Origin: Gordonia westfalica
GTDB taxonomy: Bacteria; Actinomycetota; Actinomycetes; Mycobacteriales; Mycobacteriaceae
Length of the DNA: 64,000 bases
Direction: 5' to 3'
Assembly (NCBI RefSeq): GCF_900105725.1
Contig: NZ_FNLM01000034.1
Span: forward strand, 3,100,001 to 3,164,000
The translations under genes were made by a program, and so were the position numbers. Numbering within the stretch: position 1 is the stretch's first letter; each line of letters begins with the position of its first letter. Of the stretch, positions 41,227-49,761 are shown piece by piece. Under the pieces are notes generated by a model. The model was not told the origin of the DNA. It searched no databases and saw nothing but the letters and a program-made list of their open reading frames with translations.

Positions 41227-41525
41227 CGGTCCCAGTCCTCTCGGTTCAACCGGTCACGGGCGGTGTCGATGACGTCGAGGAGTTCACCGTGGATCGAGAT
41301 GCGTTCGCCGGTGCGCTGATTGGTGATGGCGATGCGGCGGGCGGGCGTCCCGACGAGCGAAGTCTGGACGATCGCGAAGTCGACGCCCTTGCGGGCGCAC
41401 GCGTCGCCGAGTTGCTCGATCGAGCGACCGATGGCCTCCCGCCGCCTTGCGATCTGCTCCGAGGTTGGGGTGTCGGCGATGTTCGACGGGATGTTGGCGC
41501 TGTCGTAGCGCGACGCCGAGGTCAC
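41223..41525 (-). CDS. Hypothetical early phage protein
   Basis: 100 residues; a helix RRREAIGRSIEQLGDACARK is followed by strands (FAIVQTSLVGTPARRIAITN). Could be a small regulator, but no DNA-binding motif is definite. Confidence 0.55.
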   Translation of the reverse strand: MTSASRYDSANIPSNIADTPTSEQIARRREAIGRSIEQLGDACARKGVDFAIVQTSLVGTPARRIAITNQRTGERISIHGELLDVIDTARDRLNREDWDR

Positions 41526-41836
41526 TGCGCCGACCCTGACCGGGCGACGATGTAGTCCAGGGCGGTCTGCAACGCGGCGACGACGTTGTCGTCGTGGTAG
41601 CGGGTGACCGACAGCGACGCTTTCGGGTCCCGCTGGTCCGGGCCATGGACCGACAGCATGTACTCGTCGCCGTAGTCCCCCTCACGCGTCACGGGGTACC
41701 GATTGCTCGGCAGGCCGAGGACGGTGACGGCGGTGACCACCCCGCCCTCGGGGTGTGGCTGGATCGACATGATCACGCTCAGGTCGGGCTGTTGCTGGCG
41801 GATGCTGCGGATCAGTTCGACCGCGCCGGCGCTCAT
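41522..41836 (-). CDS. Hypothetical early phage protein
   Basis: 104 residues, MSAGAVELIRSIRQQQPDLS; beta strands in the middle and a final helix (NVVAALQTALDYIVA). Four-base overlaps. Not recognised. Confidence 0.55.
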   Translation of the reverse strand: MSAGAVELIRSIRQQQPDLSVIMSIQPHPEGGVVTAVTVLGLPSNRYPVTREGDYGDEYMLSVHGPDQRDPKASLSVTRYHDDNVVAALQTALDYIVARSGSAQ

Positions 41837-42015
41837 CGCTGGCCCCCGAACAGTTCGCTGGGCGGGATGGGCTTGAACGTCCGCTTCGTCATGTCGGCGG
41901 CAGGGTCGTAGTCGGCGTCGACGATCCGGTAGTAGGCGCCGTGCACGTCGGGGCCGAGGATCTGCTCCGGGTCGAACTCGGTGCAGTCGCCGCGGTAGTT
42001 CATCGTGTTGCTCAC
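41833..42015 (-). CDS. Small hypothetical protein
   Basis: 60 residues from a GTG at 42015 overlapping the previous stop (GTGA); an ATG at 42003 is an alternative. Acidic, with YYRIVDADYDPAADMTKRT. Not recognised. Confidence 0.5.
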   Translation of the reverse strand: MSNTMNYRGDCTEFDPEQILGPDVHGAYYRIVDADYDPAADMTKRTFKPIPPSELFGGQR

Positions 42016-42176
42016 TGGTCGACCTCGACGATCTCGCCCTTGTGGACGGTCAGCGGGTCGAGGTCGCCACCGAATGCGGAGCGGGAGAGGTCGACCAGGA
42101 TGAGGATTCCGGCGCCGACGAAGAACGCGACGACGGTGCAGAATCCGAGATGGCGGAACACGAAATCGAACAACAT
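42012..42176 (-). CDS. 54-residue single-pass membrane protein
   Basis: A short gene, MLFDFVFRHLGFCTVVAFFV then GAGILILVDLS and an acidic tail ending IVEVDQ. One membrane helix (about 10-29). AGAAGGG precedes the ATG at 42176 by ten bases, and the stop overlaps the next GTG start. Early position and topology would suit superinfection control or membrane signalling, but this is unproven. Confidence 0.6.
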   Translation of the reverse strand: MLFDFVFRHLGFCTVVAFFVGAGILILVDLSRSAFGGDLDPLTVHKGEIVEVDQ

Positions 42177-42265
42177 TGGGCTGGATTCCCTTCTGAGGGT
42201 GGAAATCCCGCCGCCCGGCCTTCCCCATCGAACACGGCCGAACGACGGGGGTCTTATGTGGAGCG

Positions 42266-42283
42266 GAGCGCGGATGCGCGCTC
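42266..42283. repeat. Seven-base hairpin downstream of the excisionase-like gene
   Basis: GAGCGCG and CGCGCTC flank a four-base loop within the 115-base gap between the first and second early genes. There is no T run after it, so it may be a weak attenuator or an RNA processing site. Confidence 0.3.
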
Positions 42284-42291
42284 GGTGGGGC

Positions 42292-42486
42292 TCATGCCGA
42301 TTCCGCCCGATCGGTGAGGAGTGCCTCGACGTCGGAGCGACGGAAGCGGCGGTGCCCGGTGGGAGTGCGGGTCGAAGAGATCCGACCGGCTCGTTCCCAG
42401 CGTTTTAGCGTGTCGACAGAGATTCCGATGAGGCCGGCGGCTTCACCTACGCTGAGCCTGTCATCCGCAGCATGCTTTGTTTGCAT
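42292..42486 (-). CDS. Excisionase / MerR-like helix-turn-helix protein
   Basis: 64 residues. LSVGEAAGLIGISVDTLKRW, then ERAGRISSTRTPTGHRRFRR, then DVEALL is the classic HTH_17/MerR wing used by excisionases and BldC-like regulators. It is the first gene of the leftward operon and diverges from the repressor. It could act as Xis, as a Cro-like switch, or both. Codons 1-7 form part of an operator-like repeat, so it is probably repressed in the lysogen. Confidence 0.75.
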   Translation of the reverse strand: MQTKHAADDRLSVGEAAGLIGISVDTLKRWERAGRISSTRTPTGHRRFRRSDVEALLTDRAESA

Positions 42487-42509
42487 GGGTCTAAACCAAG
42501 CATGCTGCG
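42466..42509. promoter_or_regulatory. Operator-like inverted repeat at the excisionase start
   Basis: CGCAGCATGCTTTGTTT (42466-42482) and AAACCAAGCATGCTGCG (42493-42509) form 17-base arms with one mismatch and a ten-base spacer. One arm covers the first codons of the excisionase-like gene, the other lies between its promoter and start. A natural binding site for the repressor. Confidence 0.6.
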
Positions 42510-42523
42510 ATAGGTGATGTCAA
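42495..42523 (-). promoter_or_regulatory. Candidate early leftward promoter
   Basis: The minus strand reads TTGACA (42518-42523) followed after 17 bases by CTTGGT. The -10 is poor but coincides with the second operator arm, so a bound repressor would occlude it. It would drive the whole early operon. Confidence 0.4.
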
Positions 42524-42582
42524 CGACGGCAGGCAATGTGAATCACAGAAATTGAGTATTGCCCCGGTTTGCCTGCGTATGC

Positions 42583-42597
42583 CATGCTTTGTTCATG
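42583..42597 (+). promoter_or_regulatory. Third operator-like copy at the repressor start
   Basis: CATGCTTTGTT occurs here (42583-42593) and, identically, at 42471-42481. This copy ends one base before the repressor ATG, which suggests negative self-control. A separate palindrome TGTGAATCACA lies at 42537-42547. Confidence 0.5.
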
Positions 42598-42927
42598 ACT
42601 GCAGACGCACACCACGGGGAACACGTCTTTCCGACGTGGACATTGGGTGACCGCATCCGCAAAACGCGGGCGGTTTCAGGGCTGGACCAGCGGGGATTCG
42701 CTGACGCACTCGGAGTAAAGCCGGGATCGCTCGCCGGCTGGGAGACTGATCGTCAGCGTCCGCGCGACGTCGTCGCGCTGGCGAAGCGGATCGAAATGAT
42801 CACCCGCGTCCCGGCCGAATGGGTCCTTGGACTCCGAGACGGCCCGGACGAGGGCGATTCGAGCCCCCTGACGGGTTCGAACCGTCGACCGCTCGCTTAC
42901 AAGGCGAGTGCTCTACCACTGAGCTAA
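42595..42927 (+). CDS. XRE-type immunity repressor ending inside the tRNA attachment site
   Basis: 110 residues from the ATG at 42595 (an upstream TTG at 42559 is less likely). The helix-turn-helix LGDRIRKTRAVSGLDQRGFA, then DALGVKPGSLAGWETDRQ, covers about 18-60. From about residue 90 the chain (SSPLTGSNRRPLAYKASALP) is simply the antisense of tRNA-Thr, and the TAA at 42925 is within the tRNA. Without integration the reading frame would end differently. It is the only rightward prophage gene and should maintain lysogeny. Confidence 0.75.
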   Translation: MTADAHHGEHVFPTWTLGDRIRKTRAVSGLDQRGFADALGVKPGSLAGWETDRQRPRDVVALAKRIEMITRVPAEWVLGLRDGPDEGDSSPLTGSNRRPLAYKASALPLS

Positions 42928-42933
42928 GGAGGC
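42862..42933 (-). tRNA. tRNA-Thr(TGT)
   Basis: A complete 72-base cloverleaf: acceptor GCCTCCT pairs with AGGGGGC, D arm GCTCAGTGGTAGAGC, anticodon stem CTCGC/GCGAG with loop CTTGTAA (anticodon TGT), and T loop GGTTCGAACCC. CCA is not encoded. Its 3' half faces the prophage. Confidence 0.93.
42862..42933. other. Right prophage attachment site (attR) within tRNA-Thr
   Basis: Phage genes lie on the 3' side of this tRNA and host genes on the 5' side, as when a tyrosine integrase uses the 3' part of a tRNA and the phage rebuilds it. The exact core cannot be fixed because the left attachment site is outside the window. Confidence 0.65.
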
Positions 42934-42985
42934 GTGCGTGCGCGAGTATATCCACCGCGCCCGCGCCCGACCCAAACGGACCCGG

Positions 42986-43372
42986 TCACGCCGGGATGGC
43001 GGCCACCGCCTCGATCTCCACCAACTGGTCGTCGTAGGCCAGTACCGACACACCGAGCAGGCTGCCGGCCGGCTTGTGGTCGCCGAAGGCCTCGGTCACC
43101 GCATCCCAGGCGACCACGAGGTCGGCCTGCAGATGTTCGGCGACGAAGACCGTGACCTTCGCGACGTCGTCCAGCGACGCGCCGGCCTCGGCCAATGCCG
43201 TCTGCAGGTTCGCCATGCACTGACGGGCCTGCTCACAGACGTTGCCCGGGGCGACGGTGACGCCCTGTTCGTCGATCGGCGCGGCGCCTGCGGTGAAGAC
43301 GAGACTGCCGGGAGCCACCGTCGCACTGCGGGTGTGACCGTCGCGGGGACCGTTGATCTGCACTGAGGACAT
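42986..43372 (-). CDS. RidA/YjgF-family protein
   Basis: 128 residues, the usual length of the Rid family, ending with LVEIEAVAAIPA. RidA proteins hydrolyse reactive enamine/imine intermediates from amino-acid breakdown. The Arg that does this in E. coli RidA (Arg105, in PARS) is replaced by Gly here (KPAGSLLGV), so it probably belongs to a Rid subgroup with another or unknown activity. First host gene beside the prophage. Confidence 0.85.
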   Translation of the reverse strand: MSSVQINGPRDGHTRSATVAPGSLVFTAGAAPIDEQGVTVAPGNVCEQARQCMANLQTALAEAGASLDDVAKVTVFVAEHLQADLVVAWDAVTEAFGDHKPAGSLLGVSVLAYDDQLVEIEAVAAIPA

Positions 43373-43460
43373 GCCGCGATCCTAGAGTGCCGCAGCCGGC
43401 TCGCGGCGCCGCGTGAGATCCGCCGCGTCCGGGTGGTTCACATCGGAGTTCGATTCGGTG

Positions 43461-43507
43461 CCAAGATCGACAGCGGGCCAAGATCGACAGCGGGCCAAGA
43501 TCGACCC
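43461..43507. repeat. Tandem 17-base repeat upstream of thrE
   Basis: CCAAGATCGACAGCGGG occurs at 43461-43477 and 43478-43494, followed by a partial third copy (CCAAGATCGACCC). It ends about 34 bases before the thrE start, in its leader or promoter. Could be a regulator site or a replication-slippage product. Confidence 0.7.
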
Positions 43508-43540
43508 AGGCGAATTCTCTACCTACCCAAGGAGGCATGC

Positions 43541-45022
43541 GTGCGCGAGTTCCTCGGCCGCGCGCTTCGTCGACTCACCGGTACCCGGCAGGCGACGATC
43601 GACACGATCGAGCCCGGCAGCATCATGGTGTCGCCGCGCAAACCGATCGAACCCTTCGACGTCGCGGCGATCACCGAGGTCCTCGACCTCGCCACCAAGA
43701 TCGGCGCCGTCCTGCTGGACTCGGGTACCGGCGCGATCGACACCCAGACCCAGATCAAGTTCGTCGCAGGCGTTTACGGTCTCGAGGACGTCGACGTCGA
43801 CGTCACGTACAACACGATCGTCGTCAGCGCCCGACGCGGCGCCACGCTCCCGCCGATCACCACCATGGAGCAGGTCTACTACCGCTCGATGGACTTCACC
43901 CGGCTCGCCCAGGTGGACCGGCTCGTCCGACGCATCCGTGACTCCGGCATCACACCCTCGACCGCGCACCGGATGGTCGACGAGATCATCACCGCCCCGC
44001 ACCCGTATCCGCACTGGGTCGCGACGCTCGCGTGGGGCGCGATGGCGTCGGGGATCTCCGTGCTGCTCGGTGGTCAGTACCTGGTCGCCGCGCTGGCCTT
44101 CCTCTCCACGGTCGCGATCGTCCTGGTCAACCGGAACCTCAACCGCATCGGCACGCCCGTCTTCTTCCAGCAGCTGGTCGGCGGGTTCATCGCGGTGGTC
44201 CCGGCCGCCCTGGTCTTCGGCGCGGCCGAGCGGCTCGGGGTGCAGATAGCGCCGTCGCAGGTCATCGCCGCCGGCATCGTCGTGCTGCTCTCGGGATTGT
44301 CGCTCGTCGGTTCGGTGCAGGACGCCATCACCGGCGCCCCGATCACCGGCGTCGCCCGGTTCTTCGAACTCCTGCTCATGACCGGCGGCATCATCGCCGG
44401 CGTCGGCGTGGCCATCCGCCTGCTCGAGGCGGTCGGCATCTTCCTCCCGACGATCACCACGACGACGAGCTTCGAAGCGGTCGAACTGCCGATCCGGGTG
44501 GCCGCGGGCGCGTTCGCCGCCTGCGCCTACGCCCTGGCCAGCTACGCCGAGACCCGCGCGCTCGGGGTCGCGTTCCTCGGCGGTCTCATCGGCACCGCGG
44601 TCGCGGCGTCGGCGACCTTCACCTCGATCGGTGACGTGATCGCCAACGGTATGGCCGCCGCGTTCGTCGGCCTCGTCGGTGGTCTCCTCGCCCGTCGCGC
44701 GCTGACGCCGCCGCTGGTCGTCGCGGTCGCCGGCATCACCCCGCTCCTGCCCGGTCTGGCGGTCTATCGCGGCCTGTACGGCATCCTCAGCGAACAGACA
44801 CTGAGCGGTTTCACCTGGATCGCCAACGCCCTGGCCATCGGCTGCGCACTCGCCGCCGGCGTCACCCTCGGTGAGTTCGTCGCCCGGCAGCTGCGCCGGC
44901 CCCAGCTCCCGCCGCGGCCCGACTGGAGCCTGCGACGCCGCCTCCTCGCACAACGCGAGGCCCGCGAGGGACGCGCGATCCGCCAGAACCGGCGGTGGCC
45001 TCCGCCACCGCGGCGGTTCTGA
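43541..45022 (+). CDS. thrE: ThrE-family threonine/serine exporter
   Basis: 493 residues from a GTG at 43541 with AAGGAGG eight bases before it. The soluble N-terminal ThrE domain (about 15-150) includes LDLATKIGAVLLDSGTGAID. The C-terminal half has about ten transmembrane helices (from GAMASGISVLLGGQYLVAAL onward). In Corynebacterium, ThrE exports threonine and serine with proton exchange. The Arg/Pro-rich tail is cytosolic. Confidence 0.88.
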   Translation: MREFLGRALRRLTGTRQATIDTIEPGSIMVSPRKPIEPFDVAAITEVLDLATKIGAVLLDSGTGAIDTQTQIKFVAGVYGLEDVDVDVTYNTIVVSARRGATLPPITTMEQVYYRSMDFTRLAQVDRLVRRIRDSGITPSTAHRMVDEIITAPHPYPHWVATLAWGAMASGISVLLGGQYLVAALAFLSTVAIVLVNRNLNRIGTPVFFQQLVGGFIAVVPAALVFGAAERLGVQIAPSQVIAAGIVVLLSGLSLVGSVQDAITGAPITGVARFFELLLMTGGIIAGVGVAIRLLEAVGIFLPTITTTTSFEAVELPIRVAAGAFAACAYALASYAETRALGVAFLGGLIGTAVAASATFTSIGDVIANGMAAAFVGLVGGLLARRALTPPLVVAVAGITPLLPGLAVYRGLYGILSEQTLSGFTWIANALAIGCALAAGVTLGEFVARQLRRPQLPPRPDWSLRRRLLAQREAREGRAIRQNRRWPPPPRRF

Positions 45023-45135
45023 GCACCACCATCACCCGGGTAGACTGGCGAATCGGGCGCGCCGTTCATCGGCCGCTCCAGCCCGCACGGCCCCCGGGCC
45101 GCACGCGACACCGCCCGTACGACGAGGGGACTCAC

Positions 45136-45297
45136 ATGCCCGCGAAGACCACCGACATCGCCGACGAAGAGTTGGAACCGGTAGCCGACGAGACCGCCAG
45201 TTCGGCGCGCCGCGTCGTGGCCGCCTACGCCACCGACGCCGACGAGTGCCGGATGCTGCTCGCAATGCTGGGGATCGCACCGGGCGAGAACGCCTGA
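45136..45297 (+). CDS. Small conserved protein upstream of otsA
   Basis: 53 residues, [20 protein letters not shown] then a helix containing [21 protein letters not shown]. It stops four bases before the otsA GTG, so the two are translationally coupled. Probably a small actinobacterial partner of the trehalose genes; function not known. Confidence 0.6.
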   Translation: MPAKTTDIADEELEPVADETASSARRVVAAYATDADECRMLLAMLGIAPGENA

Positions 45298-45301
45298 TCA
45301 G

Positions 45302-46882
45302 GTGACGCCGCGACCGGCTGGAACCGGGAACGACCCCGCCCGCGACAACGAGACCGGGGACGGGCCCAACCGGGCTGCGCCGGCTGACGGCGCACAGTTC
45401 GTCGTCGTCGCCAACCGTCTGCCCGTCGACAAGGAGATCCTCCCCGACGGCACGGTCAACTGGAAGCGGAGTCCGGGCGGCCTCGTGACCGCTCTCGAAC
45501 CGATCCTGCGAGCCAACACCGGTGCGTGGGTCGGCTGGTCCGGTATCCCCGATTCCGACGACAATCCCCCGGACATCGAGGGCATCGACATCCACGCGGT
45601 GCCGCTGTCCACCCAGGAGATCGCCGAGTACTACGAGGGCTTCTCCAATGCCACACTGTGGCCGCTCTACCACGACGTCATCGTCAAACCCGAGTACCAC
45701 CGCGAATGGTGGAACACCTATGTCGAGGTGAACCGGCGGTTCGCCGAGGCCGCGTCGAAGGCGGCCGGCGACGGCGCCGTCGTGTGGGTGCAGGACTACC
45801 AGCTGCAGCTCGTCCCCAAGATGCTGCGCATGCTGCGGCCCGACGTGAAGATCGGCTTCTTCCTGCACATCCCGTTCCCGCCGGTGGAACTGTTCATGCA
45901 GCTGCCGTGGCGCACCGAGATCGTCGAGGGTCTCCTCGGCGCCGACCTGATCGGCTTCCACCTGCCCGGCGGCGCACAGAACTTCCTCTTCCTCGCCCGC
46001 CGCCTCGCCGGCCAGGCGACCAGCAAGGGCACCGTCGGCGTGCGTTCGCGCTTCGGCGTGGTGCAGGTCGGCTTCCGCACCGTTCGTGTCGGCGCGTTTC
46101 CCATCTCGATCGACTCCGGTGAGCTCGCCGCGCTTGCCAAGACCAAGAAGATCCGGGACCGGGCGGCGGAGATCCGTAAGGAACTCGGCAATCCCAAGAC
46201 GATCATGCTCGGCGTCGACCGTCTCGACTACACCAAGGGCATCGACGTGCGCCTCAAGGCGATCTCGGAGTTGCTGGCCGAGAAGCGCCTGGACCCGTCC
46301 GAGACGGTGATGATCCAGCTCGCCACGCCCAGCCGCGAACGCGTCGAGAGCTACATCCAGATGCGGGCCGGGATCGAGCAGCTGGTCGGCAACATCAACG
46401 GCAACCACAGCAGCACCGTGAGCCGGCCCGTGGTGCAGTACCTGCACCGACCGGTGCCGCGCGATGAGCTGATCGCCTTCTTCGTAGCCGCCGACGTCAT
46501 GCTCGTGACACCCCTGCGCGACGGCATGAACCTCGTCGCCAAGGAGTACGTCGCCTGCCGCAGCGACCTCGGGGGCGCCTTGGTGCTCAGCGAGTTCACC
46601 GGCGCCGCAGCCGAATTGCGTTCGGCGTATCAGGCCAACCCCTACGACCTCGACGGGGTCAAGGACGCCATCGAGGCCGCGGTGACCCAGAGCGAACACG
46701 AGGGACGACGCCGCATGCGTGCGCTGCGCCGGCAGGTGCTCGCCCACGACGTCGAGAAGTGGGCCCGGAGTTTCCTGGGCACGCTCGGGGAGAACTCGGA
46801 GACCGAACTGGAACCGAACCGCGGTGTGCACCTGGTGGACTCGGACGTCGAGTCCGACGCGGCATCCGACGACAACGCATGA
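45302..46882 (+). CDS. otsA: Trehalose-6-phosphate synthase
   Basis: 526 residues, GT20 family. [13 protein letters not shown] is the N-terminal signature, [13 protein letters not shown] and [12 protein letters not shown] line the UDP-glucose/G6P site, and [13 protein letters not shown] is the C-terminal motif. It joins UDP-glucose and glucose-6-phosphate. Trehalose serves as an osmolyte and as carrier of mycolates (TMM/TDM). Longer Glu/Asp-rich tail than E. coli OtsA. Confidence 0.93.
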   Translation: MTPRPAGTGNDPARDNETGDGPNRAAPADGAQFVVVANRLPVDKEILPDGTVNWKRSPGGLVTALEPILRANTGAWVGWSGIPDSDDNPPDIEGIDIHAVPLSTQEIAEYYEGFSNATLWPLYHDVIVKPEYHREWWNTYVEVNRRFAEAASKAAGDGAVVWVQDYQLQLVPKMLRMLRPDVKIGFFLHIPFPPVELFMQLPWRTEIVEGLLGADLIGFHLPGGAQNFLFLARRLAGQATSKGTVGVRSRFGVVQVGFRTVRVGAFPISIDSGELAALAKTKKIRDRAAEIRKELGNPKTIMLGVDRLDYTKGIDVRLKAISELLAEKRLDPSETVMIQLATPSRERVESYIQMRAGIEQLVGNINGNHSSTVSRPVVQYLHRPVPRDELIAFFVAADVMLVTPLRDGMNLVAKEYVACRSDLGGALVLSEFTGAAAELRSAYQANPYDLDGVKDAIEAAVTQSEHEGRRRMRALRRQVLAHDVEKWARSFLGTLGENSETELEPNRGVHLVDSDVESDAASDDNA

Positions 46883-47664
46883 GCGACACCGGGATTCCCG
46901 ACGATCTGCGCCAAGCCCTCGGCGCGGCCGCGCGTGCCCGCAGGCTGCTGGTCGCGTCGGACTACGACGGCTGCGTGTCGCCGATCGTGTCACGCCCGGA
47001 GGACGCGATACCCGAACCCGCGTCGATCACCGCCCTCGAGGCGTCGGCGGCCCTCGCCGACACCGAGGTCGCGGTGATCTCCGGACGCGAGCTCGCCGTC
47101 CTCGCAGACCTTTCCGGCCTGGGCCCACCGGTGACGCTGGTCGGGAGCCACGGTAGCGAGTTCGACACCGGTTTCGCGGTGGAGGTGACCGACGCCGCGC
47201 GCGCCCTGCTCGTCCGGATCATCGACGAATTGCAGAGCATCGCAGCACGATTCCCCGGTTCGACGGTCGAGACCAAACCGGCGAGCGCCGTGCTGCACGT
47301 CCGCAACGCCGCCCCCGACGACGCCGTGACGGCCCTCGAATGTGCACGGTCCGGCCCCGGTTCATGGGAGGGCGTGCATGCCACCGAGGGCAAGAGCGTG
47401 CTCGAACTCGCGGTCATCGAGACCAGCAAGGGACATGCGCTCGACACCCTGCGGGAGAGTCTCGACTGCGACGTCGTCATCTACCTCGGCGACGACGTGA
47501 CCGACGAGAAGGCCTTCGCGCACCTGCGTCCCGACGCCGGTGACATCGGCATCAAGGTCGGTGACGGGGAGACCGCCGCCGGATTCCGCATCGAGGACAC
47601 CGACGACGTCGCCGCGGTTCTCGACTTCGTGGCCACCGAGCGGCGGGCGGCCCTCGGCTCCTGA
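46879..47664 (+). CDS. otsB: Trehalose-6-phosphate phosphatase
   Basis: 261 residues, HAD superfamily: DYDGCVSP (nucleophile and acid Asp), VISGR, and [10 protein letters not shown] near the C terminus. It removes the phosphate from the OtsA product. The ATG at 46879 overlaps the otsA stop (ATGA), so both are made together. Confidence 0.92.
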   Translation: MSDTGIPDDLRQALGAAARARRLLVASDYDGCVSPIVSRPEDAIPEPASITALEASAALADTEVAVISGRELAVLADLSGLGPPVTLVGSHGSEFDTGFAVEVTDAARALLVRIIDELQSIAARFPGSTVETKPASAVLHVRNAAPDDAVTALECARSGPGSWEGVHATEGKSVLELAVIETSKGHALDTLRESLDCDVVIYLGDDVTDEKAFAHLRPDAGDIGIKVGDGETAAGFRIEDTDDVAAVLDFVATERRAALGS

Positions 47665-47670
47665 GCCGGC

Positions 47671-48480
47671 TCAGCCGATCCTGATGCGGGTGGTCGCGTC
47701 GTCATAGGGCAGCTCACCGCGAACGGTCGCGGTCACCGCGTAGTTGTTCAGCGTGATCGTGCCGCGGTGATTGTCGAGGAAAGCGGTGTCGGCGGCGTCG
47801 CGCCCGGTGGCGATGCGGACGAACGACTGCCGCGGGGCCAGACGCGTGGCGTCGACGACCACCCACTCGCCGTCGATGATCGCCTCGGCGACGGCGTGGA
47901 AGTCCATCGGCGAGCATCCCGGCGCGTAGACGGCGACGAGCCGTGCGGGAATGTTCAGCGCACGCAGCAGCGCAACGACGAGGTGCGCGTAGTCGCGGCA
48001 CACGCCCGCACCCGCGAGAAGGGTGTCGGCCGCTCCGTCGATCGGATCGCTGGCGCCGGGGATGTAACTGAGCCGCTGCTCGACGAAGGCCGCGACCTGG
48101 TTGAGGAGCTCACCCTCCGGCAGCGACAGGTCGAACTGTCCGGCGACGAACCCGAAGAACTTGTCGCACTCGGCATATCGGCTGGGACGCAGATACAGCG
48201 ACCGGTCGGTGCTCTCCACCGGGATCGGGTCCGCGGGGGTGAGGATCTCGGCGGTGTAGTCGATGGTCAGGAGTCCGCGATCGAGCTGCATCCGGTGGAT
48301 TCGGGACCCGTGGTCGGCGACGAGTTCCTCCACGGCGACGGCACTGCCGTCGAGTTCGATCTTGAGTTCCTCGTGCAGTTGCAGGCCGGCGAGCTTGGCC
48401 ACCGTGATCTGCATCTCGAGTTCGGTCGCGTCGTCGATGCGCACCTCGAGCCGGGCGGACACATCGCGGGGCAGGGTCAT
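47671..48480 (-). CDS. Transglutaminase-like protein
   Basis: 269 residues from the ATG at 48480 (MTLPRDVSARLEVRID). The catalytic triad is visible: Cys in GAGVCRDYAHL, His in PMDFHAVAEAII, Asp in WVVVDATRLAP. It has an N-terminal beta domain as in bacterial transglutaminase-like proteins. Substrate unknown. Convergent with otsB, with only six bases between them. Confidence 0.85.
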   Translation of the reverse strand: MTLPRDVSARLEVRIDDATELEMQITVAKLAGLQLHEELKIELDGSAVAVEELVADHGSRIHRMQLDRGLLTIDYTAEILTPADPIPVESTDRSLYLRPSRYAECDKFFGFVAGQFDLSLPEGELLNQVAAFVEQRLSYIPGASDPIDGAADTLLAGAGVCRDYAHLVVALLRALNIPARLVAVYAPGCSPMDFHAVAEAIIDGEWVVVDATRLAPRQSFVRIATGRDAADTAFLDNHRGTITLNNYAVTATVRGELPYDDATTRIRIG

Positions 48481-48550
48481 GATCCCCACCGTAGGTGATG
48501 AACGCCCGCTCGGCACACACGCGGGTCCGTCGGCAAACGACGCCCCCCGC

Positions 48551-49677
48551 TCAGAGAGTGGCGACCGCGGCGATCGGATCGGCGTAGATCACGCTCAGCG
48601 CCACCACGACCGCGGCGCTCTCCTGAACGTGCACACCGAATCTCGACGGCGCGATCTCCAGCGGCCACTCGAGGGTCGAGGCCTCGTCGAAGGCCGCCTG
48701 CACCGGCGCGAGGCCACGGGGGTGTGCCGAGAACGCATCACCGGCGACGACGATCGAGTCGGGGTTGATCACGTCCCGGATCAGCGCGACCGCCTCGCCG
48801 AGGACCCGCGCGCGTTCGTCGACGATGCGGGACGAATCCGGGTCGATGCCCAGACGCTCCGCGGCCGCGAGTGCCGCGTCGTCGCCGATGACGTTCTGCA
48901 GCCGGACGCGGGTGAGCCCGGGAGCGAGCACCGGCGCGGAGACCGGTAGGTGCGCGATCGTCCCGGCGCCGCGTTCCGGGACGTGCACGCGACCTTCGAG
49001 AGTCATTGCCATACCGGCGGTCTCGCGAGCGTAGAAGAACAGGCCGGTCCCGGACTCGTCGCGCGGTCCGGCCAGCAGCAGTTCCGCGGCGGCCATCGCC
49101 TCCACGTGTTCACACACCGACACGGGGTGTCGAGGCGGGCCGCAAGGGTTGCGCCCACCGCGAGTTGATGCCACCCGAGAACCCGGTGATTCACGACACC
49201 CGTCTCGGCGTCGACCGCACCGCCGACGGCCACACCGCCCCACAGCAGCCGGCGTCCGCTGAACCTGCCGGCGAGCTCGGCGAGTTGCTCGCACAGTTGC
49301 TCGATCGCCTTCTGCTGGTCACCGGAAGGGGTGAGCACGGCATGGCTGTGGAGCGTACGACCACCGAGATCGGCGATGACCAGCACCGCGCGCCGGGCAC
49401 CGATGTGCATCCCCGCGACGCACAGCGAGTCCCGGTCGATGGTCAGCGGATTCTTGGGTCGTCCAATGGTTTTCGGCCCAGCGAGATCTGGGCGCTCGGC
49501 GATCAGGCCGTGCGCGGCGAGCGCGTGGACCTGGCGGTTGATCGTCGCGGCGGACAGGCCCGTCGTCGAGGCGAGCTGATCCCGGGTAACCGGCCCACTG
49601 ACCCGGATCGCATGCAGGACCGCGGCCGCCGGAGTGGACGTCAGTTGCAGCGCCGCCGGGATCACTCCCCCACGCAT
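48551..49677 (-). pseudogene. ROK-family regulator interrupted by a one-base frameshift
   Basis: The ROK protein needs two frames. From ATG 49677 it reads a winged helix (TRDQLASTTGLSAATINRQV) and the first ROK half up to ARLDTP. Then the frame changes to VSVCEHVEAMAAAELLLAGP and runs to 48551. Adding one base in the run GGGG at 49124-49127 would restore about 375 residues. It may be a real pseudogene or a sequencing error. The ROK zinc motif CxCGxxGC is not seen. Confidence 0.75.
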
Positions 49678-49761
49678 GGGACGAATGTAGCAGTGCGCGT
49701 GTGCACGCCGGGCGTCGTCGGGCGGTGTCGTGAGGGTCGCGACAGGTCGTAAGGTGGGCCC

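Noticed and set aside
42050-42235. 61-codon minus-strand frame in the second early gene region
   Set aside because: Ser/Pro-rich shadow of the 54-residue membrane protein, which has the better ribosome site and coupling.
42537-42547. TGTGAATCACA palindrome as a CRP/Fnr-like site
   Set aside because: Too short for a CRP operator (half-sites need wider spacing); listed only as a palindrome.
42819-43037. Plus-strand frame through tRNA-Thr
   Set aside because: The GFEPSTARLQGECSTTELRR-type text is a known antisense-tRNA artefact.
48551-49677. Programmed frameshift in the ROK gene
   Set aside because: No slippery heptamer in the right phase; a one-base loss in a G run is simpler.
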